64,000 bases of DNA from Verticillium longisporum (lineage: Eukaryota; Ascomycota; Sordariomycetes; Glomerellales; Plectosphaerellaceae): the NCBI GenBank assembly GCA_019188255.1, contig JAETXT010000010.1, positions 1,240,001 to 1,304,000 of the forward strand, written 5' to 3'. Positions within the stretch are counted from its first letter, which is position 1. Each line of letters begins with the position of its first letter. The translations under genes were made by a program, and so were the position numbers. Below the pieces are notes generated by a model. It made no database searches, had not been told where the DNA came from, and worked only from the letters and a program-made list of their open reading frames with translations. Below, piece after piece: positions 21,739 through 33,515 of this stretch.

Positions 21739-22504
21739 AAGCGTGGCGCGTCGGTCGGGTCCCAAGGGGGGGGAGATACAGTATGTAAGTTTGCGCAAAG
21801 CTATGGCGGTTCGTCCATGACAAGCCGAAGCGACAAACGGGCGATCTCCACGAAGGTTGCAATCAGTCAATCAGCGATGGAATTGTTGGTGGATGCGCGA
21901 GTCGGCGACCCTGGGACTGAGAAAAGTTTCAATGGCGTGGTGATGTTGACTTGACGAAAGTATTTTTTTTTTCCTCCTCCCCGCTTCGCTCGCTTCTTTG
22001 CTGAAGCAACGAAGACCAGGGATCCACGGAAAATAGCAACGAAGGATACTGGACAGGCAAGGCGAAGGTACACGCGCATGGAGAGACGGGTATGATACAG
22101 GAGACGGGAGGGCGGGCAGCAGGCGACGGACAGGGGACGGGCACTTGGGCGATGCAGAGTTATATCGGGCCCGCGCTGCAGCTTGGTTCTATCGCCTGGC
22201 CGTTTGGAGTATGGAGTACTTATGGAGCAGGAGCAGATGGAACAGCAGGGAAGGCACAAAGGCTGTTTGTTGGTCTGGCACTTTCCTCTCCATCTCGCAT
22301 CCTGCGCTTGCGCCTGCACCCTCAAGTACCTACATGCTACAGTACCCAGTACCTTGTCCGTACCTGCCGACTCTGTAATTCGATCCAAGGTCCGGGGGCA
22401 GCAGCGACCTCTTGCGACCAACCCTACGTGCCTGCTCTGGGCAACAACCAGCTGAGCCGAGTGAGTGAGTGCCTCCGCATGGCGAGGGCAGATGACTCGA
22501 GGGC

Positions 22505-22562
22505 CAGGTGCCTATGTACCTAAGGTACCTTAGGTAGGTAGGTACTTGGGTACGTAGTAGGT
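22505..22562. repeat. TAGGTACCT motif cluster
   Basis: Overlapping palindromic units of GTACCTAAGGTACCTTAGG type followed by TAGG repeats. Comparable clusters stand at 12204-12275, 23336-23420 and 53450-53505. All are outside coding sequence. Confidence 0.7.
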
Positions 22563-25422
22563 AGGCCAGTCTCTTCTCGTTCTTTGCTTTTTCGGTCTTC
22601 ATCCTCCCCCAGGTCTGTACCGAATCTGCTGTGAATTGTTGTCCGACTTGCGTTTTTAGCGTCTGCATCTAGGCGTCTTTGGGATGCGCCAGCCGAATGG
22701 CAGCGGATGGGTTTGCGCTTTGCCTCTTTTTTTCCCGCCCTTCGACGGCTCTGGCTTGGTGCTAGCACCCGTCGGCGGCGACTGATTCATCGAGTCTCTT
22801 TTCGGCCGGCAGGGTTTGGGGGCTTGCTGGTTGAGGGGGGCCCTGAGAGGCCGAGAATATACTTTTCTAGCCCCCTTTTCTTCACCATGGCGACGTTCCA
22901 CGGTTCGGTACCTTGCTGCTCGAGTCAAATAACCAGGACGAGCACATGGCGACGACAGATGGCCCCGAAAGCCCCCATCAAGTGGATCACATTTTTTGCC
23001 ATTTCCTTTGTTCGTCCAACTCAAAATTCGTCACCCCAACTGTGCATGGTATACAAGTACATTTGCCCTTGCGCCCAACTGCCAGCGACAGGGTCTGTCC
23101 TACCCGACGACGGTGCCTATCTGGTGGCTTGCTGACGACGGGTGGATGCTGGTGTTGCTTAATCTCACTGACAGCGCACACGCAGACGCCCAGATGCCGC
23201 CCAGCACATGCCCTGGGCACTGTGGCTCTCAATGGCCAGCGCGCATCGCGTTCGACGCATCAATGACAGCGCCATGGCTGCTCGCTGCGTGGCGTGGGCG
23301 GTGTGCTGTCCCCAGCGTTGGGTTGTCCATGTCAGTAAGTACCTCGGTACCTACAGTGGCTACCAGAGGTAAGTCACCCATCTAGGTACCTAGGCACTGG
23401 GAGGTAAGGTACCGATTGTAGGTAGGCAGGACGCAGGCCAGGCGATTGTTTCCGCGAAGGCATTGCGCCCGAAAACCGTTGACTTGCTCACCCGCCTCCA
23501 TCGTTGGTCCTTGTTCGTTGCTTCCCGTTTTACTGTACCGTTCCTGTCTGTGGACATGTGTTCTCCAACAATGGCTCCACCGCATCTGCCCTCTTCTACT
23601 CTTCGTCTCTCTTTTCGACAACCAGAACTGTCTCATCACGAGCCCCCTGCCCCGCTTCCGCTTCCGCTTCCGCTCCCGCGCCACAGAAGACTCGCGGCAG
23701 TCGACCTGCCCCTCCTCCCTCCAGGCGATGGGCGATGGGCGATGGGCGATGAGCGATGGGGACGGAGCAGGGCAAGACATGTCAGCCGGGTGCTCCGTTT
23801 GGCCCAACGTTTGCGCGAGGGTCAGCTTAGCGCCTCGGACGGTGGGAACCATGACCTCGTGTGTGGCTCACACGACGCTCAGCAGGGCAAAGTTTGGGCT
23901 GCGGCTTCCAAGGCCCCCGCTTCCGCCCAGGGATGTACTATGTACGTCCCCGCCTGCCGCTGCCGTCTCCCAGGCACGGGCACTCCCAGGAGGTTCTTGC
24001 CTTGTTCGGTGCGCGCATGCCAATCAGAGATTCAGCTTACCCACCCACAGAAGCCCACCCGTCGTGTTCTGGGCCCTGGCCGTTCCTGAACATCACTCCA
24101 CTGAGCGACGGGTATTGGCCCACACCACATGCCTCCCCTGTCTACTGCCTCTGCCTCGCCTCGACTTCCCGGCTTGCCAGGCAGGCAGGTATCGCCTACT
24201 CCTGGTACCGACTGCCCTACTGATCCTGTTTTGGGGCTCCTGCAGCGCTCGGTGAGGGTGCCTCGTGCTAGCATCGATGATCGGTCAGCCCGTTCACAAG
24301 GCGGGTGACAGCAGCTTTCAAATGGAACACGCTCTTGGAACATGCTCTTGGAACAAGCAAGCTTCCACATGGCAGTAGCAGAGCTGCAATGCGCAGCTTG
24401 GATCTGCAGCTCGTCCTCGTCAGCATTTGGCCCAGCTCTGCACGATGCGTAGGTATGGCTGACTCTTCCTCCAGACAAAAGAGGGCCTCCCAAGGCCTGC
24501 CGAGATTGACATCGACACGTCTGATGGAAGAATGACATCAATCGCAACAACAAAAAAACATTGCGTCCTAACGTAGCACTGTTGTGGGCATTATCACCGT
24601 CCACGTATGCGAACCTCGGCGAAAGACGTTTCGTCTGTTGTACGACTCTACGCCTCTTCGTGACTGCATACAAAACGCGCAAGACCCGGGCCCGAGACCA
24701 GGGATCCAGATACCCAGAATGACGGCTGCCACCCTTTGCTGCCTGTCCACCCGCGCCCTCATAGGCCGCATTCGTCTTTCGCCAATCTTGAGACTCATTT
24801 CCCGGCCAAGGCACGGATGCCGTTTCTGCAGCCTGGTGCTCCCAGTCGAAATGAGGTACGCGTACGACGATAATGGGACAAGGCCATTATATTTGCTGGG
24901 GCTTGCTGGCAGCACTTCTCCATGTCGCCGCCTTACGGTGACGGATTGCGTCTCGGGCCTAGCGTGGACGCTGTCGTTTCGTGGGTTCACTTGTTCGTTG
25001 AGGCGGGCGCTGCCACGACGCGACCCTGGCGATTGACCAGTTTTACGGCATGAACTTCGATATGGGCTTTGTCTACAGCCAGACGGTCAAAGCTTGACGA
25101 ATCCTCGGTTTGCATGTCGTCGATCAGTCTGCACACGAACCCTGCGCCTCAACTGCCGCGATCCTCGCTTATGTGCACCTGCCGGTTGTCCAGTGATCAT
25201 CAGTAACACGGTAACTTTCACAGACGGCATGGCCTTCGAGCTCGGCCAAATGTCACCCGGGCACTGGGCGCCAGCTGAATTTGCGACCCATGGTTCCCGC
25301 AAGCTCGATTGTACTTGGAACATTGACTACTCCGGCACCCAAGAACAGCGGCGCCAAAGCTGCAGGTAAGCTATCGGATCAGCGGCGGAAAAGTGTTGCT
25401 TCATGCAATGCATCGTCAAGAG

Positions 25423-25453
<31 letters not shown>

Positions 25454-26391
25454 ACGTGGTAGCTGACCATACTGGTTCACCCGACTCGGTGAGTGTACTT
25501 GTGGCGAACCAAAACCCGAAGATAAGCCCGTAGGATGCAGCCTCGCCGTGAACCTGTCGCGGGCTGCCCTGGCGCGCTGCATCGCCCTCGGGATTATCAG
25601 TGATCCAATTTCAGCATCATGATAAGGGTATCTTGAGATTTACGCTGTGCTACTAGATGTCCCACGCAATAGCCATGCTAGGAAAGGAGCACGGTTGTGT
25701 GTACGTGTATCGCGTGTCTTTGATGTATCGCATGTCTCTGGCGGCATGGGCGCTGCTCTTTCGGAAATTGCCAGGAGACATTTAATCAGGAGGTGCGGCC
25801 TGAACTCGGTTTCCATCACACGAGCTTGCGAACGCCAACTACGTCTGCCTGATTGGGCAAAAGCATTGGCCCTTTCATAATCTAGTACAGAGGCAAGCGT
25901 GCCATTGTCTCTCTGGAGACGAACCCATCGAACAGAGTAGTGGCGGCTATCGCGGACGACACATGACCCAAAGGCTGGTTCTCATGATGGCTTGCTGTCC
26001 CCGGGCTCTTGACATGTCACACCGCACCAACTTGATATCGCATCCCAAGTGCCGATCTCCCTGAGACAATGCCAGCGTGGCGAACCACCACTGCAGATTG
26101 CTGCAAATGTACGAGGCGTCGGGGTCGGTGTGTCTAGTTTGCATTGCCAAAGGTCACTGCGCAAGCACGCCTCGGAGCATTCTGGAGAAGGGGACTTCTG
26201 AACCCCAACCAAGATCAACGGACAGCTGTTATCAAGGCGTTGAGCTTTATGCACTCTATCGTGCTATCTCTCGTTGTCTTCAAATACGAACAAGCTGCGT
26301 TGCAAAGCAAATTTAGCTTGGCACGCGTTTTGGCTTCAAGCATTGATATCGACGCCCAACGCCAAATAGTCACCGTTCGATCTGCGGCTGT

Positions 26392-27350
26392 TCAGGCTGC
26401 TGTTGTGGACACTTTGATGGCCTCTTCGGTCTCCTGCAACGGCTGGGAGGGGTGCCATATCCTGTGGATTCCAAGATAGATGAAGATCATAAGCACGATG
26501 TACTCAATCAAGAGGCACATCAACGCAAAGGCGGCTGCCGATCCGACGAGGGGATTCCATTTGGTGTTCGGATCGTGAATAGTAAACGCATACAACAGGC
26601 CATAGGCAGTTCGGACAGCCAAGAACGGCACGGAGACGAGCGCAAAGCGGATATACTGCTCATAGTCATTTTTGTCGTGAGCGTGACGCTGGGGAAGACA
26701 AACTCACGTAGCAACCGCTGGCGGAGATGCGGTGCGTCTGGGTCAGGAGGTACACCATCTCTGCCGTGGCCAGAGCGAGAATCGCCGCCAGAATGACATA
26801 GGCGGCCTTGGTGAGGATCCTCGCCGTCGCGAGGGAAGAGTCGTCGCTGCTGATGCCGCCGGCGACGGCCTGAAGGACGATGGCGGCGAGGAAGGTGAAT
26901 CGCACGGCCTTGAGGAACTGTCGAGCACGAGAATTCTTGTCGAGGCTTGAGTTGAGACTGGACAAACAACTAGTCAGCTGGCTCCTCATAGTGCGGACAA
27001 TACCGGGACGAGGCCATACGTGATACGCATGATGCCGATTAATGACACGAGGAGCGGGATCAGCCCAACGTTGAGGAGGACGCTATCGGCAATAATGAGG
27101 CCAATGTCGCGAGGCTGCGGTCCCCGGATGATGGAGATGATGCCGCCAGCGAGACGTACTGAGGGTTGTTAGCTTCACGGCTGATTGTGAGTGAGTTGAA
27201 TCACTGACAGAGGCAAAATGTCACCAGGGGATACAATGCCATTCGAGGCGGCTGCCGCCAATTCTTAACGAGGACAAAGATTGCCGTTGGTAGCATGGGG
27301 GCGTAGAACATCACCTGGGCGATGCCCACTGCTGCGTGAGGGTGTACCAT
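26392..27350 (-). CDS. DUF7702-like multi-pass membrane protein
   Basis: Fungal integral membrane protein of unknown function, resembling the DUF7702 family (related in layout to RTA1-type 7-TM proteins). Model: exons 27350-27209, 27158-27020, 26969-26708 and 26655-26392, with introns of 50, 50 and 52 nt and consistent phases, giving 268 residues. The start MVHPHAAVGIAQVMFYAP is typical. Seven hydrophobic segments can be followed: GIAQVMFYAPMLPTAIFVLV, PLVTFCLLRLAGGII, a third around ADSVLLNVGLIPLLVSLIG, then FTFLAAIVLQAVAGG, AAYVILAAILALATAEMVYL, FLAVRTAYGLLYAF, and AFALMCLLIEYIVLMIFIYL. The third intron (26656-26707) is firm (GTGAGT, GAGCAG); the second (26970-27019, GTATGG donor) is chosen because it alone keeps frame. 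No frameshift is present. Confidence 0.85.
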
Positions 27351-28286
27351 TGTGCGAAAGTGACGATGTCGTAACTTGAGTCGATGAAGTTGCAATGATT
27401 AGATGAAGTATGGTGTATTGCTTCTTGGGATAGTCTTGGTGTGTTATATATACACCAAGTCCTCCCATATGCCCTCACTCATTCGCTTGCACGCAAGAGG
27501 CCGCCATCTAGCCCTCTGTTCTGCCGTCGGTGTTGTTCTCTTCACTTGCGTCGTCATGCCTCGAATAGGTGCCTACTTCTAGGTCAGGTTTGGACCCTTA
27601 GTCGGATGATCGGCACACGTCGTTCTCACATTGCTGTGCTGGTCTGGTTTAGCTGGGCCCCCAAAAACGGGCTGTCCGCGGCTAACGTGCCGAGCACAGC
27701 CCTACGACATCCATTTCGAGTTAGTGGTTCGAGCACCGGTAACTACGCCATTCGGAATGCCTCGAAGTAATGGCGAATTGGTCGCTTTCCGCTCTTTGTG
27801 TCATCGCATTGCGCGTAGATGTCCTGTGGGAAGCTTATGCACCCCGTCACGTATGCTCCTCGTTACCGGAACACGCTGGTGCCCCTGCGTTTTGTTCTGG
27901 ACTATCTTGAGGACGCAGCTGTCGAAGCTTCATATCCGCTCCAAATCCGCGTGGGGTGGCCTCAATCGCGCGTTTGTTAACCTACGTATTGCGTTCCTGT
28001 TGAGTGCCGTGCATCCGTCTCATCTGAGATCTAGGGCGGCGGCCCAAAGTTTAAGTTCTTCTGCCGGATAGCATGTTTGTTAAGCAGCTTATGATTATTG
28101 GACATCATATTGACCAGAATGCCAACGGCCGTACATGAGTGCGCTTAAGGGTCCGCAGGAGGCTTCTGTTTACGTTGCCGACTTGCTGAGCGGGTGGTGC
28201 ACAGCGTTCTACCTTGTAGTGGCAGAGGACCTTGCTACTCATCCTCGACGGGTGTTCCTGGGCAGGTAGTTCATCTCATGCAGACA

Positions 28287-28527
28287 TGTCAAGTCAATCA
28301 TCGTCAGGTGTCAGAGCGTTGTTTAGAGCAGAGTGAAGAGGTCTTCCACACGTGGTCCGCAGCAGATAGAAAATAGGGAGGGGGTCGGAATACATCTGAA
28401 TTCTGGCCCTCCGCAGCTTTGAGGGCCCTCCGCAGCCTATATATATATATACGTTTCTCGTAGCCCTTAGCCCCTGGTCGACCCCCTGCTTGGCGACTCG
28501 GTGGCGACTCCGCATGGTCTCCTGACA
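28287..28527 (+). mobile_element. Deletion derivative of the fold-back element
   Basis: This segment starts with TGTCAAGT and ends with CCTGACA, as does the full element at 29361-29778, and its right 200 bp match the right arm of that element (GAAGAGGTCTTCCACACGTGG, the TACATCTGAATTCTG block, the final CTCCGC and CCTGACA). The left arm is missing except for the first eight bases. A short (TA)n run at about 28439-28451 replaces part of the arm. Confidence 0.7.
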
Positions 28528-29360
28528 TGAGGTAGCTCATGTGATAAAAATGCCCTGGCAACAGGACTTTTGCCATGGATTCTTCGTCGTACTATTCAAG
28601 TAATTAGGTCTGCCGCTCAATTTGCATGTGAACCTGCATGTGACGTATACAACCTCCATGATCTGACATTTGGTTGCTTTATCAAGAGAAGAGCGCAGTA
28701 GGTAGCCTGCCTAACCCAGCCTCTTCTCTCAGAGTCTCGTCGAATGCTCAAGTACGTTACCCAAGCATAGAACGACACGGACGCTTTCTGAATCTTCTAG
28801 ATGTAACAGACGAGGAATTGCTGCTTAAAGCGTTAACATAGCATTGAATGCCATTCTGCAAAGTGATCAGAGTTGTACTGGGAGTTGTTGCCGATCTAGT
28901 GGAGATGAGCATCTGACTCTCTCGCATGTTAAGCAGCTAGCAAGTATCACATCAAGGCCTCTCGGACGACGTGCGTGAGTGTGAGGTTTCTTGCCAATGG
29001 TTTAGATGCGTCCTGTTCATCAGCCACTATCCGAGGAATTCGTACTGATATTAATGGTCTCTCTGATTTCATTAATCTCTGACCTCCTCGAGTAGATATC
29101 TGAATGAGAATAGAACATGCTGCTGTGTGAACGATATGAACACCGAGGTAGTCTATGACACTTATTGTCTATGCTATTTATTTGCTCCTGGCAAAATGGT
29201 AGAGAGGAGACAAATTCAACGCGGGTCTAATCCCCCCTCTACCAGAGGGTATAAGAGCACGTCAAGGCCGGGGCTTAGCCTAGAGTCAAGAAAGAAACCA
29301 AACAATTACGCTACACTAATTTACGAACTTGATCAAGTTGGACCGGAGCTAATGTAAAAC

Positions 29361-29778
29361 TGTCAAGTGACTCTGCGAAGCCACAGAACAGGGGGCTGAT
29401 TAGTGGGCTAAGGACTACAAGAACGTGATTATAAGGACTGCGGAGGGCCCTCCAAGGGTTACAGAGGGACAGAATTCAGATGTGTTCCAACCCCCTGTCA
29501 TCTACTGCCTCCAGACCACGTGTGGAGGACCTCTTCACTCTACTCTAAACCACGTACTGACAATTGCAGTGCAGCTGAGAGTGCATGGTTTGGCGCAGAG
29601 TGAAGAGGTCTTCCACACGTGGTCTGCAGGCGATAGAAAACAGGTATGGAGTTGAATACATCTGAATTCTGAACTCTCGCAACTAGGAGGCCCTTTCGCA
29701 GGTCTGATATGGGCGTTCTCGCAGTTATTAGACTTTGACTAGCCCCCTCTTGCGTGGCTCCGCAGGTGCCTCCTGACA
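29361..29778. mobile_element. Palindromic fold-back (MITE-like) element
   Basis: A 418-bp sequence whose two halves are imperfect inverted repeats of each other. The left end reads TGTCAAGTGACTCTGCGAAG and the complement of the right end reads TGTCAGGAGGCACCTGCGGA. Both are followed by a GGGGGCT block, and deeper inside by TCAGAATTC/GAATTCTGA and by CCACACGTGG-type sequence flanking AAGAGG. The centre is near 29570. There is no coding capacity, so it would need a transposase from elsewhere. No clear target-site duplication is seen at the edges. Confidence 0.75.
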
Positions 29779-32700
29779 CTTTCATTCGCTACTCTGCATG
29801 CAACCATCTTAGCGTCAACAAAGGCAAGCAGTCACCAGCGTCACAAAATCAGACCATACAAGCCACACAACATGGCAGACCGAAACCAGATGCAACAGCC
29901 TCATGGTGTCGCTGGCGACTCAGTCAACATCCAATCATAGGTTCATCGAGTCAGCGCTCACCTTAGTTCTACCATTGCTAGCATGTTTCAGCATCATCAC
30001 TGTAGGTATCTCATCGCAGCGGTCTCAGATGCCAGCTAGAAAAAGCCCCTCCAATACGGTCCAGCGGCCGCCGGACAGGCCGCCGCCGCCGTTTGCGGAC
30101 ATGCCGGTCGCGATCTCGATGAAAAAAAAAGAGGTCACGCTGCCGCCCGCCGCCCAGACTCTGTCTCAACAGCCCGGCCAGCCGTGTGCCGGCCCGGTTG
30201 CACTTTGTCACGCAAGCAAGGTCTAACTGCGTCGCCCGTGCAACTGTGGCGTCCCGCCCAATCTCACCGCCACAACAGAGATAAGGCGCAGATCGCAAAC
30301 GAGAGAGGACTCACCTCCCCATCGCCGGCATCGCTGCTCTGCGCATGTGTGCCGCTGGTCCTGGCGGGAAACCAAGCTTCAAGTGCCAGCGAAACGCGGG
30401 GAGAGACAGAGAGCCCCTAGCACGGGCCGCGGCCCCCCTCATCCTCCCCGGGGACCTCTGGGCCCAGGTTCCGGCGCGCGCCTGCCCCGCTGGCTCGCGC
30501 GGCCGGGGGAGGGGAGGGCGGTGAGGACGCAGGGTGACGGGGCTGGTTGCGCGAGCGTGAGGGGTGGGCCAATCGTCGGGGCGACGGACGGCGCGTGGTT
30601 CGCGAGTGCTGGTCATCGGAAGGGAGAAGGTGAGGGTATCGTGAAGGCGGGTTGGTCGTCGGTCGCGTAGGATGCCTGTTGAGAGTGACACATGCTCAAC
30701 AGGTGGCGTGGGTAAGCAAGAGATTGTTGGGCTGAGGTCCACGATTGATGAGCACGTCAGGCCGCACGCCGGAATCGCGTGAGAAGAGGCCCCCAATCAA
30801 GTCGACCTTGATACATCGGCTGGCTTGCTTGGGAGTGGTGAGAAGACATGAGGGGTTGATGCTGAGTAACGGGGATGGATTGGCATGCCGTGTCACGAGA
30901 GATAGACAACATGCTGCTATCGTGCAGTTCGTCAGGAGCTCTGCCGTCCTAGTCTGGTAGTCGAGATCATCTCGTATACTATAGTGCTTCGTAGATTTTC
31001 GACAATCCTGGAAGACCAACTAGGCACTACTCCTATCGTAGGAAGTTCGTGCTGAAGCTTGCATTTGAGCTATGTGCCCCCCTTGCAAGCACGCTCACCG
31101 ACCTGGTGCTGGACTGTGTCCTATGGAGCAGGCCCCATCGCATATGCCCGGCGATGGGGTCGAGGTGCAGCAGTTTCGGGCCTGCTGGCATGCAGACCCA
31201 GGAGTCTCGAACGAGCTGGTGGCGGGCGGGACCGTTCCGACGAGATGCAGACTGGGCGTTGGATGAGTTCATCGATTCTAGATACAAAGCCATCTGGTCG
31301 CTGGATGGGCCGTGACAGAGACAAACAGAAAACCAGTCTCTACTCTCTGTGTCAGTTCTCGAATGAAGAGAGGGAGGTCATGTCTCTTTCGGCAAGCGCT
31401 CCGAGCTCGCCCATGGGGAAGCCATGTTATGTGAGCTGGGGGGAACGTGGGGGTTCCTTGCTTGAGGGGGGTTGGTGAGAGATGCATACAGTGAGTAGCT
31501 GGCGAGGAATGAGAGCAGCCTGTTTGACTGAGGAACGCAGCATTCAGCAGCTGCCAACACACAGATGAGGCGGGCTTTTTCTGACAGGTGATCGATCATC
31601 CCTGTTCGGAACCTGCGGGCTCTACTCACTTACTTTATTACCAGCACACACACCTCCTCTGTCCCAAGATGGTCTGGCATGACGAGCGAATACAACCAAG
31701 CCTGGAACCCCCGGCGATTGGTGCTGCAGCGGAAGACATCCGGAAGGTGTGGCCGCTAATCTGGGACAGGAAGAGTCAAGAGCAGGTACCAGGTCCCGGC
31801 TCGGCGACGTGCGTCTCCTCTGTCTCCGGCCTCTGCATGTTGAGTACTGTTGCTTCGGAAAGCCTTGCTATGAGCACGTCAGTGGCTGTCATTTGGTGAT
31901 GCAACCAGACAGAGAGGTTCGAGGCATTGTTCAAGAAATAGAGAAAAAAAAAACACCGCCAAACCATTAGAGTCGCGCGACGATGGGTTGTATGCCTGGC
32001 TTGTCATTTCTCGAGTCGTGGTGTTGCCTCTGGTGATGGTCGCTGGAATCGGGAGGGGGTGAGGGGAGGGGAGGGGAAGAGGTACCCCCCCATGGGCTCG
32101 GGACATGCGGCGAAGGCCACGATGGCAGCTGATGGGCAATCAAACTCGCCTCGACTGGCGCGTGCCTGGACCAGTTTTGTGAACCAGTTTTTTGACTTGC
32201 CCAACGTCTTGTCTCCGTCTCCAATTCTGGCCCTTCGATTTTGCCCTTTCTTTGTTCCGTCTTCTCAGCTCCGCCAGCAGCAACATCGACCATAAATACT
32301 ACATTGCGGAACCTTAGGAAAAGAAGAGTCTGGACCCCAGGTGTCTAGGCCCTGTTGCTGAAAATACCTACCAGATAAGGACAGCCCAGCAGCTATGAGC
32401 CTAGAAGAGACAGAAGGGGGGGGGGAGCCGAGATGATGTCAACGGTATTGTGCTTGGATGCATGGAGGCATGGGAATGCAAGGCGCTGTGAGAAGAGGGG
32501 GGGGACCCTTGTAGGCCCTGAGGCGAGGTACTTGACGTGATGTACCGGCCCTGTGCGAGGCGTGTGCGGCCACTGTGCTTCGAGAAGAGCGACATCGGAC
32601 GACCAGGTGGCCATGCCCTGAGAGCAGGTCTGTTCAGCGGTGCCTTCCACTGGCCAGCCGAGATAACTTCCGCCACTCGGTGCCCGAATGAGTCAAGAGC

Positions 32701-33515
32701 CGTGCCATCAGAGTCTTCTTCGCGCTGCTCGCACAGTCAAGTGACACGTGTCTACCCCAGAACGGAATCCCCAACTCACTGTTCCACCGCCTTTCCCCCA
32801 CCCACACCATCGCCTAGGTACTGGGCTTGCTATAGTAGGCCACCACCACCACCACCACTGCCAGGCCAGCCTGCCCACCCACCACGCTCTGTCAGGGCAC
32901 CACGAACAAGAACGAGTCTTATTATCCCATCGTCAACCTGTGACCGCTCCTTTGGTTCGCTCAGGGCTCTGCACCTTTTTCGTCCGGCCGACGGACTCTT
33001 CTTGACCTGTCGTCTGGGAGGCTGCCACACCTCCTTCTTCATCTCCCTACACAAGGACGACACAACGATACCCTCTCCTCCCCCTCCTCACCAAAGTATT
33101 CTATCCCGTCGAGTGCCCTCTTTCCTTTCCTGGGTCGCACGACAGGCGAGAAACTCCGATCAACCCCTCCACCTCCTTCTGCCCCCTTGTTGAGAGATAT
33201 TTCTGCTCTCTTCCTCAACCACCACCAACTACGACGCTCTTCGGATTTCTTTCCACTCTTTCATGTCTTCGGACCAATTTGGCTCCTTTGATTCATCACC
33301 AAATTCTCGGAGCGAGCACGCTGATCATCGACGACCCCTCCACAATACCCTGATCGAGACGCGAGAACGTGTGCTCGCATGCCCATACCCAGGGTGACTC
33401 CGACGACAACAGCCAGCATTGACAGATTCCGACATTGATCTATTTTGTGTTTCGGACACAGCGGCCACGAGAGAGATAGTCTGGTAAAAGGAACGACTCT
33501 CACCCACACACCACA

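Larger units (their letters stand above)
21316..26391. other. 5-kb gene-poor region
   Basis: Holds the leader and promoter of the large disordered-protein gene (left 700 bp, with a CT microsatellite and a T run at 21962-21972). Next comes a long stretch with several GGTACC/TAGGTACCT clusters (22320-22370, 22505-22560, 23336-23420) and minor repeats such as GATGGGC at 23725-23760 and GACGCC at 25427-25457. Several open frames of 100-270 codons occur here but none shows conserved motifs or a plausible composition. A distant or non-coding transcript remains possible. Confidence 0.5.
27351..33515. other. 6-kb gene-poor region with repeat elements
   Basis: The left half (27.4-29.9 kb) is more A/T-rich than the rest of the window and contains two copies of a fold-back repeat element, listed separately. 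The 830 bp between them (28528-29360) has no intact frame and could be a decayed transposon or simply unique DNA. From 30 to 32 kb nothing recognisable is seen. From about 32.7 kb to 33.5 kb the sequence is C/T/A-rich with few G on the plus strand, as expected of the promoter and long 5' leader of the gene starting at 33516. Confidence 0.55.

Noticed and set aside
23446..24255. 269-codon plus-strand frame in the 21-26 kb gap
   Set aside because: Rich in Ser, Pro, Cys and Arg with repeat-derived segments; no recognisable domain.
28528..29360. Transposase gene between the two fold-back copies
   Set aside because: Frames are short and full of stops; nothing resembling a DDE or reverse-transcriptase domain.
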